A DNA stretch of 64,000 nucleotides from Campylorhamphus procurvoides (GCA_013396655.1 WBMV01000270.1:921609-985608); one strand, 5' to 3'. Numbered from the stretch's first letter, positions 26,400-38,689 are shown. The notes: generated from the sequence alone by a model not told the origin. Program-made: numbers and translations.

Positions 26400-26720
26400 A
26401 AAAAATACAACTATTAAAATGCACATACACTGCTGGCACTGTTGTGACAGCCAGCAGTATCAGCGTCAGTCAATTATCTTCACAAATGCCTCTTGTGCTA
26501 ATGAGCACTCACAAAAATCACCAGACTTTTCTGGCAAGGAGAAAAGATCAGTTTCATTGCTTGCAGAACTAATTCAGTGTACAAAAGTGAAGGCTCCACC
26601 ATCACTGCCTCTTTTACTGCTCCTTTTGTAAAGGCTTTTGATGTGCACTGAAGAGATCGGTCTGTGTTTGGGTCTCTTCATCTCCAGTTCATTGCCTGTC
26701 ATTAACATACATATCCATAT
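26400..26720. promoter_or_regulatory. Candidate conserved non-coding element
   Basis: A complex-sequence patch containing TCAATTATC and GCTAATGAGC homeodomain-like words, two CpGs (26463, 26658) and an ATTAACATACATATCC stretch. There are no repeats. The reading frame at 26419-26631 (70 codons) is unrecognised. It is regulatory by inference only. Confidence 0.28.
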
Positions 26721-27899
26721 GAAAAGTTTGGTAAGTCACTAACAGCTGTCCAGAATGGAGTTGCAGGAAAAAAAGGACCTACTCCTTCTCAAAATGCTGA
26801 CAATACTATGTAGCCCTTTTTGGCAATGATATACCTAACTTTTTAAAGCGCCTTTCACTCAAAAAGCAACTAGGCATAATACTACATTCAAGCACATAGT
26901 GGTTTTCATTTTGAAACAGTCATTTGCTGTATTCAGAAAAGGCCTATAGTTGCCAGAAGCAAAAAAGAACTCCATCATTCATTATAAAAAAATAAATACT
27001 TTCTGAATATAGCTTTTCAGTATCCTAGATAACCTCACATATCCGATTTAACACAGGGGGAGAAAAAGCCCACAGCAGATGCTCCTGATGACCAAGTTCC
27101 TGCTCAAAGTTATGAGACCTCACTGCTCATGGTCACCAATAATACAAGTTTTGGCAATGAAAGAGCACCGGACAATGGCTATAATACTTTACCACAAGAA
27201 GTTAAGGATAAAGCATATCTGTTTCTCTTCTGATAGAATTTCAAATCAGTCTGGAAGACTCATTCTTATAACTATAAATTGGAATATATCACATTAGGTA
27301 GTTTCTGCCCCTTTCTATTTGAGACCTTACTAAGTAACGTGAAGCAAATTTAAAATTACTTCACTATATTTCCCAGAGCATTCTCAGTGAATTTTGTTGG
27401 GGCTTTTTTGTTTGTGGTTTTTTGGTTTGTTGTTGTTGAAAAAGAAGAACACTGAAGGAATTTGGCATGAATTTACTTAATTTCCGCTGGTATAAGTATG
27501 TCTGCATTTAAAGAATGATCATGATCTCAAACTTAGAGTGTAATAACAACAACAAAGAAGAAGAACATAGTTTTAAAAATAATTAATTAAGAGGTTTTCT
27601 CTCCCAATCACTTGGGCTGCAGCATAGTCATGTCAAACTCAGATAGAAAAAACTTTTGATGGATAAACACTTTTCTGTCCAACCCTTTCCCCCCCACAAC
27701 CACTCTGGAGTTCATGACCCCAAGCCATAATTTACAATATATCGTGCCCAAGATTTTCTAGGTCTTATTTTGAAAACTATAGCAGGTGCATCTGTGTCAA
27801 TTATTAAGGGGTTGACATTGTTTTACGAGCATTTTTACCAGAAGCAAAGGGCCCGACAGGATACTGACCACTAATTCTGGAAAGATTTTATTCCTGTAC
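26721..27899. other. Intergenic DNA with a G/T-rich tract
   Basis: G/T-rich low-complexity sequence lies at about 27394-27437, and short AAC/AAG triplet runs at 27541-27566. No gene or interspersed repeat was recognised. Confidence 0.55.
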
Positions 27900-28500
27900 T
27901 GATCCTCCCACCATGCAAAACCAGCTTGTGCTGCATAAAACCCAAGGCTTTAATCCCACTTGTTGCTTCCTTTTTTTTCCTCCCCCTTTTCAGAAGCATC
28001 TCTGTCTCCCACATCAGTCAATAAAATCTTTAACTCTGCCTATTTTGATCTGAAAATTAAATCTTATTTATTATGCATCCTGTTTGTTGTCTTTGAAGAA
28101 CTTGAGCATTCATTTAAAGAGGGCCAGAATGACTTCTTAAACACATTTCTCTCTTTGCTGCAATTAAACAAAGTGGAGCTGTGATTAGTCCACCACAGGG
28201 GGGAAAGAAAAAGACACCCTTGAATCAAAATGGGGGGACCTGACTGTGCATTATTGTCTCACAATGCAGGAGTTTATTGCTGAAACCTGCTTATCGCCTT
28301 GCACTGCAAACCATGGGAACTTCAGTCAGGTGGAAAGTTATTCTCTTCTCTGGCTGAAGCAGCTTTAAGTATCGTAAGAACAGCTAAAGCCACTAAAGCT
28401 TCCTAGTAACTGAGACATTTAGGATAATCTTTATGAGAGTTTTCCATGAGCTTCTGCTTTTTGTTGCAGTTAGAAGTAGAGTTAATGATGAGCTTTCACT
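27900..28500. promoter_or_regulatory. Candidate conserved non-coding region, left part
   Basis: Complex sequence with CAATTAAACAAAG (homeodomain word next to a SOX/TCF AACAAAG word, about 28161-28173), TTATTATGCATCC near 28069-28081 and ATTATTGTCTCACAATGC near 28250-28266. A poly-T tract separates it from the stronger patch at 28560-28840. The function is inferred. Confidence 0.3.
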
Positions 28501-28503
28501 GGG

Positions 28504-28547
28504 TTTTTTTCTCCTTTTTTTTTTCCTTTTTTTTTTTTTTTTTTTTT
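28504..28547. repeat. Poly-T tract
   Basis: A T-rich run ends in 21 uninterrupted T (28527-28547). It may be a poly(A) tail on the minus strand, but no retroelement body is recognisable on its 3'-tail side. Confidence 0.9.
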
Positions 28548-28559
28548 AAATCTAAGCCA

Positions 28560-28840
28560 AAAGCGCCTGTTTAAGTTAAGTGCCACCTCCCTCTAGCCCT
28601 TGGGAAACCACTCAAGAGGGATTTGCTTGGCTCTGTGTGCATGACACATAATGAAAACAATTTTACGCTGTGGAGGGAAGTATCGGGCAATTACTGATGT
28701 AACAGCCACCTGCAGAAGCGAGGCCCTCAACGGAGCACTGGGCTGTTCATGAATATTTTATGGTGTGATGTTATTTTGAATGGCTGGGGCAGGTGAAGGG
28801 GGCTGAGGATGTAATAAGTAACTCTGCTGGAGACTGTGTC
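28560..28840. promoter_or_regulatory. Candidate enhancer-like conserved element with NK2-type words
   Basis: Seen: TTAAGTG (28576-28582) and CACTCAAG (28609-28616), both close to the NK2-class homeodomain core (CACTTAA / CACTCAAG). CpGs lie at 28564, 28666, 28684, 28719 and 28731. E-box words CACCTG and CAGGTG are both present, as are a RUNX-like TGTGG and ATTCATGAATATT-like AT words. Known: NKX2 factors bind CAAGTG and CTCAAG cores. Inferred: a tissue-specific enhancer. Neither conservation nor target is demonstrated. Confidence 0.4.
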
Positions 28841-31079
28841 GCAGCTCTGTTTCTCTGCAGTGGTCCATAGTGTAACACCAAGAAGAATCCTGACCCTGCA
28901 TAAGACTCTGCAAGGGCAGCTGAGGCTGAGGAAAGATGATGTGACAAGTCATGGTGGGCACCCTTTAAAATCTGTTGTCTAGCGATTTTACACATGATGT
29001 CCGACTTAAAAAGCCCCTGCATCAATCTTGTCCAATTTAATTTGATAAACTAAGTGTGGATAAGGATTAAATGAGAATTTTGTAATGGAGAAAACTTGTT
29101 CTTACTCTTTAATCCATGAAAGATCTTATGAGGTAAACCACATAAAAATTTAAGCTATTGCTGTGGAAAGCAATGTTGCTTCTTTGTTCTGGATTTGTTT
29201 TAAAATCAAATGTTCTGTTAAGAAGTAGAGGCCAAATATATACAGTTTTTTCTATCAGCATATATATGCATTTTACTCAAAATGGATCACTTCAAAGAAA
29301 TCTTTTTAGAAAGCTGTTGCAAAAAGTGTGTTTATTTGATGTCATTTATTCCCAGTAGTGAACCTGAAATGCATGTTTTAGCTGAAGCATGGCATTTTAC
29401 ACACATTTGTGTTCTTCTCCACAGAAAAAATTTTCATTCCTGGAAGAGGCAGTAAAGAGTTAAACTTGACGTAATACAATACATGAAGGGGATGTGCTCA
29501 AAAGCCTTAAGAATTTGTGATGATGTTGGCATACTTAAGATCTTTAAACAAAACAAAACAAAAAAGGAATGAAACTAAGAGGACTAAAATACGAAAGATT
29601 TATTTTTAAACTTATCTGAAGAAAATGAAATAGAATCATAAACAGAGCAATGTCTCATTGATATAGAAGGATGTATAATACTCTTTAAGAATATTTCTCA
29701 CCTTGTGTATTACATGCATTCATAGATTATGATATTTGAAAAGAAGCTAAAGAAGGTTTCACTGTAAGCTGCAGAGTGAATAGCTGAGGAATTCTTTTTC
29801 AAGAATAGGACATGTTTAGAAAAAAGGACACAAAAGATTTACAGAAACCTTCGGCAGAAATTGGCAATGAGAACTGAAATCCTGAGGAGCGGCTGAGAAG
29901 GAAAATGAAGCTTACCATACACTGAAAATAATATGTGGCAATACAGGAATTCCCAGAGTGACAATTGGAAGATTATACCTACACTCTTTAATTTTTGTAA
30001 GAGGTGGTTTTGCAGATACGCTCATAACATTTCATAACATTAATTTATAGCTTGCACCAGTAAGAAATAATAGTGTTATGTTAATTTTCTATTCTAATGT
30101 CACCTTCCTAGCAGAATACTGAAGCTGTGCTTCTTGAGATAGTCAAGGTGGATGTCTATCGTGGTTGTATTGCAAAGACTGTGAAAGCCTGACTAGGATG
30201 ATAGTACATTACACAATTCAAGCCACAATTTGCTCTAAAAATTCCTGGCTTATCTAATCGATCTAATCAGTCTGATCGAATCAATCAACATCAGCATTAA
30301 ATATCCAGTGAATAATACTCCAAACAGAATAAAATATTATGGAGTTTTTCTCCTAGATTCTCTCACTGAAATGCTGAGATATTCCTCTTCCAAAACAAAA
30401 TAAATTTTCACTGAATGAAAAAACAGTAAAAGAACATTAGGCACCTCTGTCAACAGCCCCTACTCTTGCTCTGTACCTCTGTTTGGAAATTTAAGATAAA
30501 CACAACAAGAAAAATCAAAAAATATTGTTATAGAATTAATTGCATTTAACACTGAAAAAGTGTCCAATAAAGAGTGTGCTAATTCAGCTTCAGAAAAAAT
30601 GTTAAAGGTGTTCTGTTTTAGCAATTTTATGTAGACTGAATTATAAAACAGCAAACATGCAGTAAATTTTGGATACTTATAATTAGATTTTCAACATAAG
30701 AGAAGTTAAGCTCTGTATGTAAACGGCATTATTCAAAAGCTTGTCTTGAAAAAGAAAATTGCTGTTTGACAATTCTATAGAATATTCAAGAAAGGTAATT
30801 ATACTGCAGTGGCTGTTAAAGACGCAGGTGTTGAATGTAGTCACTGCTTCAGCTTTTACAGAAAACTATTGAACATGAAGAGAAAGGAGACAATGACATT
30901 AGCATGGTGAAATATTCACCTCTGCAAAAGGACTTTATATTACCCATTTTTCTTTATAGATATACAAAAGTTATGGACCAGCCCGTACCCCCTTCCCCCT
31001 CTTAGGATTTTAGATTATTTTAACTCTTCCTATTTTCTTGCCTAAAAAAGAGGAAAAGCCTAACATATACAAGGCCCTG
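28841..31079. other. AT-rich intergenic DNA, no gene seen
   Basis: Frames are 84 codons or fewer and unrecognised. It holds a decayed 9-bp tandem array at 30252-30287. Nothing else was recognised. Confidence 0.55.
30252..30287 (+). repeat. Four decayed 9-bp tandem units
   Basis: The units are ATCTAATCG, ATCTAATCA, GTCTGATCG and AATCAATCA. Each carries a TAATC/GATC/AATC core in the same register, so the array spaces homeodomain-like cores about 9 bp apart. Confidence 0.7.
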
Positions 31080-31520
31080 ATGTAAAATGCACCCAAGCAA
31101 AGTCACTAGTGAAATGGAAATGGGAAGAAATCAGAGTGCCTCGTTTTTTAATGAAAGGCTACATAATTAATCTGGAAAACAAAAGTGATTGACTACCACC
31201 AGTGTGAAAGAAATGTACTGACTGACCCCCAGCGACTACACAAGTGCTCTGTGTCACTGTTGATCCACAGCTAACTGCTTTCTGAATTGCCTGTCCTTTG
31301 ATACAATGCACCACTCAGGGAAGCAGGCTAAAAATAAGTTCATTATTAGAGTTACACTTTTAATTAAGATGTTAGAACAATCAGCGAGCATGCATGAAAC
31401 CAGAAAAGATGACATTTGGAAATATCAAACTTTGTTAAAGGCTGCACTGTTATTACCAGCCCTAACATTCAAATGGCAAAGGAAAAATTCATCTGCTGGA
31501 TAAAGGGTGCCTTTCGTCCT
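31080..31520. promoter_or_regulatory. Candidate conserved non-coding element with MEF2 word
   Basis: An exact MEF2 consensus word CTAAAAATAA lies at 31328-31337. It is followed by TTTTAATTAAG and preceded by ACATAATTAATCTGG, both homeodomain type. CpGs lie at 31142, 31233, 31385 and 31515. The patch is repeat-free and not coding (65-codon frame only). The enhancer role is inferred. Confidence 0.38.
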
Positions 31521-31854
31521 GTGCTTAGAGCTCATTTCACATATGAATCCCACATGTAGTGACTCTTGACTATGCTTCACTTCAAAATGCTACATGCCAG
31601 GAGCAGAAAACACAAGATGGATTTTAGAGCCTCAGTTTCTGGGCACCTAGGAGATGTCACAATCCTGCAGAGGCCACATCCTCAGGCAACTAGTAAAAAA
31701 TTCCACTTTTCCTACAGATCTACGAGCCAGACTGTACTGTGTTGGGCAGTGGTGTGCACAGTGTTGCAAGGGGTCAGTCTCCAGCTCTCCTGACATCCAG
31801 GAAAGGAATTTTTCCTTTTATGGGAAAAAAAGACCTGGTCGGCACAGGTAAAGG
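31521..31854. other. Intergenic DNA, nothing recognised
   Basis: Slightly GC-richer than average, with two overlapping frames of 75 and 65 codons that match nothing known. Confidence 0.5.
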
Positions 31855-31945
31855 CCATGCTTTGTAATGGTTAGAGTGCTTTCATGGGACAAAAATTCTA
31901 GAACCCAGCCAGCTGAAATTAATTTCCTGCAGCAATGAAGCTGCC
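31855..31945 (+). mobile_element. MIR-like tRNA-derived SINE relic
   Basis: A tRNA A-box-like word TGGTTAGAGTGC (31868-31879), then TTTCATGGGAC, then a degraded B-box (ATTCTAGAACC, 31895-31905) follow the order and spacing of the tRNA head of amniote MIR-type SINEs. The AATTTCCTGCAG after it could be the start of the core. The match is from memory of the family's layout, and the copy would be very old. Confidence 0.4.
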
Positions 31946-33813
31946 CAACTAGCCAACTGACAGTCAAACTACTTGCCATGCTCATTGTGGAGACGAGGAG
32001 AAAGGGCAAAAGAGGAAGGAACTGGCATTCCTGCTTGGACTGGGAAAGAGCACAATACTTGTGTTACAAATAGGCTTACAGGAGAGATGGGCACTGAGAT
32101 AATTAAAGATATATAGATCTGCTTCTACAGAATTCTGTGAATGTACAAGAAGGATTTCTGGAGGTCTTTTGCAAATAGGTACTTCTAAGTACTTATCCAA
32201 TATCTTTCAAATCTGGGAATACAAACTTGAAACACCAGTGGAAATACAAACAAATGATCCACAGGACAAGGCTGTAGCAGGATAAACAAAAGTTTTATTC
32301 CTCTTAGACGTCCATGATTTCCTGATGTTAAATCCATCAAAATATATTAATAAAGTGAGGCACTCCCTTTCTTATCAAGAAACTTCTTCAATCAAAAGGA
32401 GCAGGCTGAATTTAAGGGCCACCATTATCAGACTTCTTCACGCAGCTCTGTTATGTATTAACCAACACTACAGAAGGCAAAGATGAAGGGATGTTTTAGC
32501 TACATGCAAGAAGCATAAAGTATCTTGACCTATTTAAAAGATCCTGTTCACATAAAAGTACTGTAGATCAGGGGTTTATGTTACTCCTTGTGAGCTTGTG
32601 GTCGGCTTATGTCACAGAGATAGTATATACCTGTGGATCTAGGAATGAATAGCACTGTGGGAACCAGAGTTATAAATTAAGTACCTCTGCTCACATATTG
32701 AACACCAACATAAAATTGCGGCTGTGAAGTTACTTTGATGCCTAAGTTTTGATGGAAGGCTCTGACTTTCTCGTCTTTTTGTATACCCAAGAACACCTAA
32801 CTACCTAAAAACTACCTCTGCACGTAAAAAGGCAGGCATCTTGAAGAGTCAGGCAAGAAATTGCACTGTTCTAGTTCTACAGAGGTCCTACTTCCAAAGT
32901 ACAAATGGATCACCGCTCTGCCAGGGGTGAAACCAGATCTGATACTCATGGCACAGGCTTTGCAGTGTGTTATACATTATATGGTGTCTTGTTCAGGCAG
33001 CTCTAATTGAGACAGGGGATGTAGTGTACAATTGCTCCTGTGATTACTGTCCTGCTTTACAAAGATGGAGAATTCCGAGTTTGAACAGGAGTGGAAGGAA
33101 GGATAAGAGCTAATTTCCAATCACCATTGCAGATGGCTTTTCTTGGAAAACACTAGGTCCTGTCAGCAAAGAGCAGCAGAATACAAGGAGCACAGAAGAC
33201 ATTGTCTGGGCTTGGCTACGATTTTATCTTGCCTAATTTTTCCAGACAAATCCTGTAGGACTCCAACAGCAACATCAAGACTGAAATTACAGAAACAACA
33301 GAATGGCAACAGAGCAAGAAAATCTCTCTGTAACACATGCATTTTTACGTCTGTTTGGATATTTCATAAAAGGGAATTTGTGCTTGCAATCATCTGAGTT
33401 ATCAAGTTATGTCAAGTATATATCAAGTACCCTCTCTGGGCTTGTTTGACTCGTAAGTGTCTCCTGAGGACTTCTAGGTGAAGTAGCGTTGGGTGCCTTA
33501 GTGATGACAAGGGAGCAGATGAATGTCAAAAAGTGATGGTGAAGATGCATTTGAAGGAGAACAGTGTTGTGCTGTCTTTTTGTCATGTATTTCATAGAAC
33601 AGAGAAAGAATCAGGCACCTGTCTTCCCACTGACGGAAAGCACATTACAGACAGACATTATGATGGTAACCAATAATACATGCAAAGGCAACAAGAAAAA
33701 AGCCTGAGTAAAAATAATCTCTCAAGTTCACTTCCTTCATAACATGATACATCCTCTAAGCAGTGTGCTTCACAGAGGAATTTATTATCCAACAAATTGT
33801 TTCTGTTGTCTTG
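31946..33813. other. Intergenic DNA, no gene seen
   Basis: The longest frame is 84 codons (+, 33143-33397) and is unrecognised. No repeats were recognised before the CR1 fragment. Confidence 0.55.
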
Positions 33814-34142
33814 AAATCACAGATTGGCTTGGGTTGGAAGGGGCCTCAGAGACTACCTCCAGCCCTCCTGCCATGGACAGGCACACCTTTTACTAGACCA
33901 GGTTGCTCAGAGCCTAATCCAGACTGGTCTTGAACACCTCTAAGATGGGGCATCCACAATTTCTCTAGGCAACCTTTTCAAGTGCCTCACCAGCCCCAGT
34001 GTAAGACATTTCTTTCTAATATCTAACCTAAACCTACCTTCCTTCAGCTTAAGGCCATTCCCCCTTTTTGTACCACTACATGCCCTTGTGAAAAGTCCCT
34101 CTCTAGCCTTCTTGTAAGCCCTGTTTACATACTGGAACTTAT
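33814..34142 (-). mobile_element. CR1: CR1 LINE, truncated 3' fragment
   Basis: On the + strand this reads as the reverse complement of the avian CR1 3' end. It shows GGGTTGGAAGGGGCCTCAGA, CCTGCCATGGACAGGCACACC, GACCAGGTTGCTCAGAGCC, GAACACCTC, GGGGCATCCACAATTTCTC, GCCTCACC, TTTCTTTCTAATATCTAACC, then CCCTTGTGAAAAGTCCCTCTC. Only the 3' untranslated region and the tail of ORF2 can be present, so it encodes no working reverse transcriptase. The terminal short repeat seen in the other copy is degraded here (AAATCACAGATTGG), which suggests an older insertion. Confidence 0.93.
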
Positions 34143-37100
34143 ATACTTTCTTCCATTGTTGTCTCCTTCATAGCAACATTTAATTTTTATTAAGGACTGA
34201 CAACAAAACCACCTGAAGCAACAGGTGAGTTTTCAAATGTTTATGATTCCTGAAAGAGGTGAAAAAATGCCTCTGGTTGCTATATCAGCATATATGAGGT
34301 GAATGTTTAACACCTGCATTATAAAGCACAGCTACAATTCATTTTGACAATGCTACATGAAAAAAGTATCTCAAAAGAGCACCATATGAAGAAACAAGTG
34401 ATTCAAATATGTAAGAATATTAATACTAGTGATTTACAGAGAAGCATTTTTTTCTCTTTAGGTACCTTGATTTGAATGATAAATGTCAGGTGAAATCTGC
34501 TGAAGGAACTCATCTGCTTCTCAAGAAGTGTCTAAAACTAAGGCAAAATATTTAAGAAACACCAACAAAGGTAGAAAGGATGCTATGATGCCTTCATAAA
34601 GCCACTAAAGCAAGTACCTTGCAACAGCAGTTACTGTTGAAGACATCCTATGTTGTAACAAGCATTACTTTAGAATTCACAAAATCAAATCAGCTGCTGC
34701 TGTTTCAAATATTGTAGTAGAAAAGGAGATTCATGATACAGTATAAATGTGTACATTGATTTACTGCTGCTATTCTTACTCAAAAGGATGTGGATTCCAG
34801 CCACACCATAGATATATAATCATACAGCAGTTCTGAGGATTCTTAGGATGGGAAATGAATGCAGCACACATACTGTAAAACATGTTCTCATTAATACTTC
34901 TCAGTATGCACAATCATAAAGAATATCAATCTGGTTACATTCTCAGATCAATTCTGCCCTCCACTGAAGTCAAAGGAAACTAACCTGTTGGTTTCAATAA
35001 CATCCATCCTTTTATAAATTTGCAGATATTCATATGTAAGAAGCAGGAATTCATTGTAAGAAGCAATGAATTGCTGCTCAGAAAGAGCAGTGAGTTCTTA
35101 TACCTATATGCTGAGTGTTATGCAGTGTTGTGATTGGTATACCAGCTACCTATTTCCACTAATGTTTACAGAACAGCTGCAGATAAATTTCACAGCTTTG
35201 AAAATTTATTCCCAGATGTTCAAAAACAAAAGTATAAAATTAGACTGAGAAATATTAGATTGCCCAAGACAGTAAGAAGACAGGCAGTTAATACTGACAT
35301 AACCTGCACAAATTCATCTATGCAGATTTCTTATTGTAATAGTAAACCTCATAGATCAATATGACAGACATAGTTGAATAAACCATGTCAAAGGTCAGAT
35401 TTTCCTAAATTCACCTTATAGTTTTAATGCAAATTCCTAATTTTCTTAATTCTCATTTAGCTTTAGCCACCGAGGCCAAGGCATCAGTTTACAATCATTT
35501 TGATGTTCAGTTCTTGTATCTTTTTTTTGGCTCTCTATTCTGCCATTCCACAGTAACTTGTGTGCCACCTTTCTTTTCAGCTACCTCTCCCAAACCTATT
35601 TGACAGAAACCTAAATATGGTTAAACAAAGCCTCAAGAAATACACAACATTCTATTGATAACTGTGTATTCATTGTGTGTAACTAACACCTCACTGTAAA
35701 GTTGTACAGCAACATTCTATTTTCAAAATCAAGAGCAATTCCTATCTAAATAATTTTGTTTAGAACACCATTATATCGTTGCACTGGCAAAAATCCTAGA
35801 CTTTTAAGCAACCATATGCAACAGAGCACATTAGGACTCAAATGGTTATCACTTTATAAATAGATATATATCAATATGCTCTGTGCATCTAACCTCTTTT
35901 TGTAGTACTTAAATTAACTTGATCCAACTTGATTTTCTGTTTCCGTCGAGTTGACGGAAAGCTGACCAAAGAAAACTTTAAGGGACTCATAACAAATCCT
36001 TGGTATAGCTGTAAAAGCATCTCTTCTTTTGTGTTTAAGGATGTAATTAATCCTGTCAGGAATTGCTGTTGAAAAGCAGCTAGCTATCCTTTCGATATTT
36101 TTCATAAACATCTTACTATTCCCAGAGGAAATCTAGGCTGCTTAAGCCTCCTTGCCCAAAGCCTACATTTCTGTCACTCTATTTACTATACTCAAAAAAA
36201 AATTATATCTATATCTAAACACATTTTTGGATCAGTTACTGTTTATTTAGCTTAGTCACATGACAAAAGGACAGGAAATATTAAGTTCAATTACTACAAT
36301 CAGTGGGAATACTAATACTAAAACCAGCACTAGTTTAATTTAAATAAGGTGAATATTTTTGATTCTTGTAATAGGAGTGTGGCTATTTGTGGGCTTTTCT
36401 CTTTTTTCCCTCCATAAAAATGCACAGATGTTTTATCTGTTTATTCAATAAACACATAGATCTAAAGTTAGAACTGCTCCTCTCTAGTAAAATAAGCTCA
36501 CAAAAATTCACATTTGGTCCTTCAATTACATACAAGCACAGTTTAAAAAACTTGGTCAAGGGATGCCAAATGCTACCTTCTAAACCTGATGAGGGTGAAT
36601 GAATTTGCACAGGTTTGAGTGTCTGCTGTTTGAAGTATGCGCACAGCAGAAACTTTGCAGAGTGGGCAATCTGGAATATACATGTTTTTTCATTTGGTAT
36701 GTGCCTTATATACATAGCTTTATATATTTGCTATGTGTATTTATGCTATATATTACTATTAAATCCGTTCCATCCACTCAACTTTAGGTACATTTTTTCA
36801 AGGACAGTATAAAAATGTCAACTATGATAGTTTATAAACTTATTTCAGTCGCATTCAAAATGTGTTTGAAAAATACACTTGTTCAATAACACTCAGTTGG
36901 AGCAATTCTATTTTCATGGAGATTTTCTGACTTGACTCCCAAATTCACCTGATCTAGATATGTGGCTAGGCAGCATAACTACTATGAAATCCTTTCCTAC
37001 CACAAATGCTTATTGCCTTTGTAAATAGCTAGCTGTCAGAGGGGCTTGCAGATTTGTAATTCAGACAACAATCAGATCAGTGTTTATCTAACCCAGAGGC

Positions 37101-37779
37101 AATTCTGTATCTGAGGCTACCCCCTGCATTTAGTTCATCATAATTTTCCTCCTAATGTGGAATGTTATTATCTGAAGGAAGTTTACAGCTTTTTCTGTTT
37201 AAAAACACAGACTATCTTGATGGGTGGCTTGGAAGATGCTACAGAATACCATATATCCTGTCTCAGCCTGAAGGGTTTTTGACCATGACCTCACCTTTGC
37301 GTGCTTATCTCAGGTATGGAAATGTCAGCAACATCACTGCTAACATCACGGAACCAGGACTTCCCAGGAACTTGGAGATTGGGCAATGCAAGCCAAGTGC
37401 AAATCAGGCAACTGGTTCTTTCCTAATATACAGGGATGATACAATCCACAATTTGACCTAAACGTTATAAAAGACATTTTAGTAGTGTGTGCCAAGAAAA
37501 TGATTTTCGTACTTTAGATGTTATTGGAAGCAGCCTTGTGGTAAGAACAGTAGACTTGTGTCCCTTTTTGAAGATAAACACAGATGAAACACATAGCATT
37601 TCAGAGTTTAGCTGAATATACTCAGTTCTAGAAATATTTAATGCAGCTATTAAAAGCTTTTTTGAGCTCCTCTAAAATTCAAAATTCAGTGAATACAGGA
37701 TAAAGTCCTGATGAATAATTGTCAGATAAAATGTTACAAAGTGCTTGATGGTATCACTGAATCCTCTCCTTAGGTGAAG
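34143..37779. other. AT-rich intergenic DNA, no gene seen
   Basis: The longest frames are 110 codons (-, 36383-36715) and 99 codons (+, 37162-37461), both unrecognised. A hairpin-capable TTTCCGTC/GACGGAAA pair lies at 35940-35960. A weak ancient-repeat resemblance around 34945-35010 is described in the findings. Confidence 0.55.
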
Positions 37780-37930
37780 CCTGCTCAACCAGAAAACAGA
37801 CAGTCCAAGATCCAGTCTCATCGATGACCTTTCCATGAAAATTAATTAATTGGCATGTGCTGTGCTTTGTTAAGGAATGGGAATAAGATGCTTCATGAAT
37901 ATGCATTCAATGCTTGTTGAAGTCAAGAGG
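37780..37930. promoter_or_regulatory. Small homeodomain/POU-type patch
   Basis: AATTAATTAATTGG (37841-37854 region) gives overlapping TAATTA cores. About 50 bp on, CATGAATATGCATTC (near 37894-37908) contains a POU-like ATGAATATGCAT word. It is regulatory by inference only. Confidence 0.3.
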
Positions 37931-38689
37931 TCTTCTTTTTTAACTACCTCTGTTTTCCCAATCAAGGCACCCTAGAGGTGTATAATGAAGTTGTAAGTAA
38001 ATAGCATTTTAGCTATTAGGAATAGCTGTGTGGGAAAGGAAAAGATGGAAAAAATTTCTTTTCTTGCCAAAAAGTATTTACATGTTACACTTCAACACTA
38101 ATAGCCACTGCATTTGAATATATGGAGTCAGAAAGTTGCTACAGTCAGTAAGTCCTGACAATAACATTGAGAAGCAGAAACAAAAGCATTAAATGAACTA
38201 TTACATTTAGAAGTGATTTCTACACTGAGAATACACATGTAGAAGGGAAAATGACTGCTTAGCAATAAAAATAATTTTATATTTTAGTGTAACAGCATCG
38301 TATGCTGTAACATGAATTCCTATGAGTAGCCTATATTCACCAAATAGGTTATTAACTTCAGTGTGACTTTTGTGCACCAGAAGGTTGTGGGACTAAAGTG
38401 GCAATGTATTGTTATTTTTAAGGGGTGCTCATAATCACCCCTGTGCTCATAATCACCAGTGCAGAGCAAGGCAAGTCAGCCCAGAACGGAGCTGTACCTG
38501 CAGCAGCACTGGGTGACTTCGATTGAAGACTTTACTGGATGGTTTTAGCACTGCTGCTTGGGTGCATGCTGTAAAATATTTAAGAGGAAGCAGAAGACCG
38601 GGAGCTGGGAAGGAGTTCAAAACATGTCAAAAAAGTCTTAGTAGACAAAAAGGAAACAGAGAAAAAGAGCAGAAGTAAATTAATCTTCC
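37931..38689. other. Intergenic DNA with a small tandem duplication
   Basis: GTGCTCATAATCACC occurs at 38425-38439 and again at 38443-38457. Nothing else was recognised. Confidence 0.6.
38425..38457 (+). repeat. 15-bp direct repeat, 18-bp period
   Basis: Two identical GTGCTCATAATCACC copies are separated by 3 bp. Their perfect identity suggests a recent local duplication. Confidence 0.95.

Noticed and set aside
28250..28266. ATTGT/ACAAT pair considered as a SOX dimer site
   Set aside because: The half sites face the wrong way for the known SOXE dimer arrangement.
37162..37461. 99-codon + frame with several N-glycosylation-like motifs
   Set aside because: No signal peptide of convincing form, no family resemblance, isolated.
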